This document shows positions 63,852 to 64,000 of a stretch of DNA of 64,000 bases, piece by piece (position 1 is the stretch's first letter; each line of letters begins with the position of its first letter). Source of the stretch: Paenibacillus sp. E222 (GTDB taxonomy: Bacteria > Bacillota > Bacilli > Paenibacillales > Paenibacillaceae); the NCBI RefSeq assembly GCF_013401555.1, contig NZ_CP058552.1, forward strand, positions 1 through 64,000, in the 5' to 3' direction. Both the position numbers and the translations under genes were made by a program. The notes beneath the pieces are model-generated. The model did no database searches and was not told the origin of the DNA. It saw only the letters and a list, made by a program, of their open reading frames with translations.

Positions 63852-64000
63852 TGGAACTTATTCAATTAAAAAACATCACCAAAGCGTATCGTCGCCAATC
63901 CCCTGACGCCCCTGCCCTGGAAGATATCAATCTTACTATACACCGCGGAGAGTTGATTGCCATCATGGGACCCTCAGGCTCCGGTAAAAGTACCTTACTC
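63848..64000 (+). CDS. ABC transporter ATP-binding protein, cut by the window end
   Basis: ATG at 63848 (second ATG at 63851) lies six bases after AGGAGG and overlaps the permease end, so the genes are coupled. The visible 51 residues start MMELIQLKNITKAYRRQSPD and reach Walker A GPSGSGKSTLL. This is the start of a MacB/LolD-type ATPase that energises FtsX-like permeases. The rest lies to the right of the window. Confidence 0.88.
   Translation, partial: MMELIQLKNITKAYRRQSPDAPALEDINLTIHRGELIAIMGPSGSGKSTLL

Overview
The window looks like a Paenibacillus-type chromosome (Gram-positive, spore-forming, moderate GC). It carries a gerA-type germinant receptor operon, a gerE-like sporulation regulator, a YhcN/YlaJ-type spore lipoprotein, YesM/YesN-type two-component genes, LplB/YtcP-type sugar permeases, strong AGGAGG ribosome sites and many lipoproteins. 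No rRNA, tRNA, insertion sequence or CRISPR array was found. The species cannot be named from the sequence alone.

Layout. (1) 0-6.8 kb: AT-rich prophage-like DNA with small phage genes, an XRE repressor with twin operators, and two genes resembling the SP-beta-type repressor module: an MrpR-like inactive tyrosine-recombinase-fold protein and a DndB-like protein with a DGFHR motif. The element appears to break the sporulation gene gerE near position 6810. (2) 7.2-12.6 kb: a YhcN/YlaJ lipoprotein, then an operon for a Gfo/Idh/MocA oxidoreductase and a sugar ABC importer. Nearly every gene up to 12.6 kb carries frameshifts, while genes beyond are almost all intact. This looks more like poor consensus sequence near a contig end than biological decay. 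(3) 12.6-29.3 kb: a divergent secreted DUF4832-type enzyme facing a promoter region with four TTTGC(G/C)GCAAA motifs, a heterodimeric ABC exporter, a second sugar ABC importer with its own YesM/YesN-type regulators, lipoproteins, a NERD protein and a HIBADH-family dehydrogenase. (4) 29.4-33.2 kb: germinant receptor operon in the order B-A-C. (5) 33.3-46.9 kb: small membrane genes, a type VII secretion lipase-toxin-like module (WXG100 partner, lipase with WXG100-like C-terminus, divergent lipoprotein), galactokinase, a MarR/NmrA-type gene pair sharing an 18-bp operator, a split sigma factor operon resembling SigO-YvrJ-RsoA, and a MerR/peptidase operon.

(6) 47-61 kb: an accessory, defence-like island with four nuclease-helicase fusion proteins of different build: NERD-UvrD, two PLD-SF2-DUF3427-type proteins, and PD-(D/E)XK-DUF2075. 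It also holds a MazG-like pyrophosphohydrolase, a HEPN-like protein and an XRE regulator. The tight three-gene set PLD-helicase, polytopic membrane protein and nuclease-DUF2075 helicase (54.85-60.86 kb) is the best candidate for an undescribed system. (7) 61-64 kb: a small secreted protein followed by two FtsX-type permeases and an ABC ATPase, cut by the window end. The second permease is split by an in-frame TAG codon.
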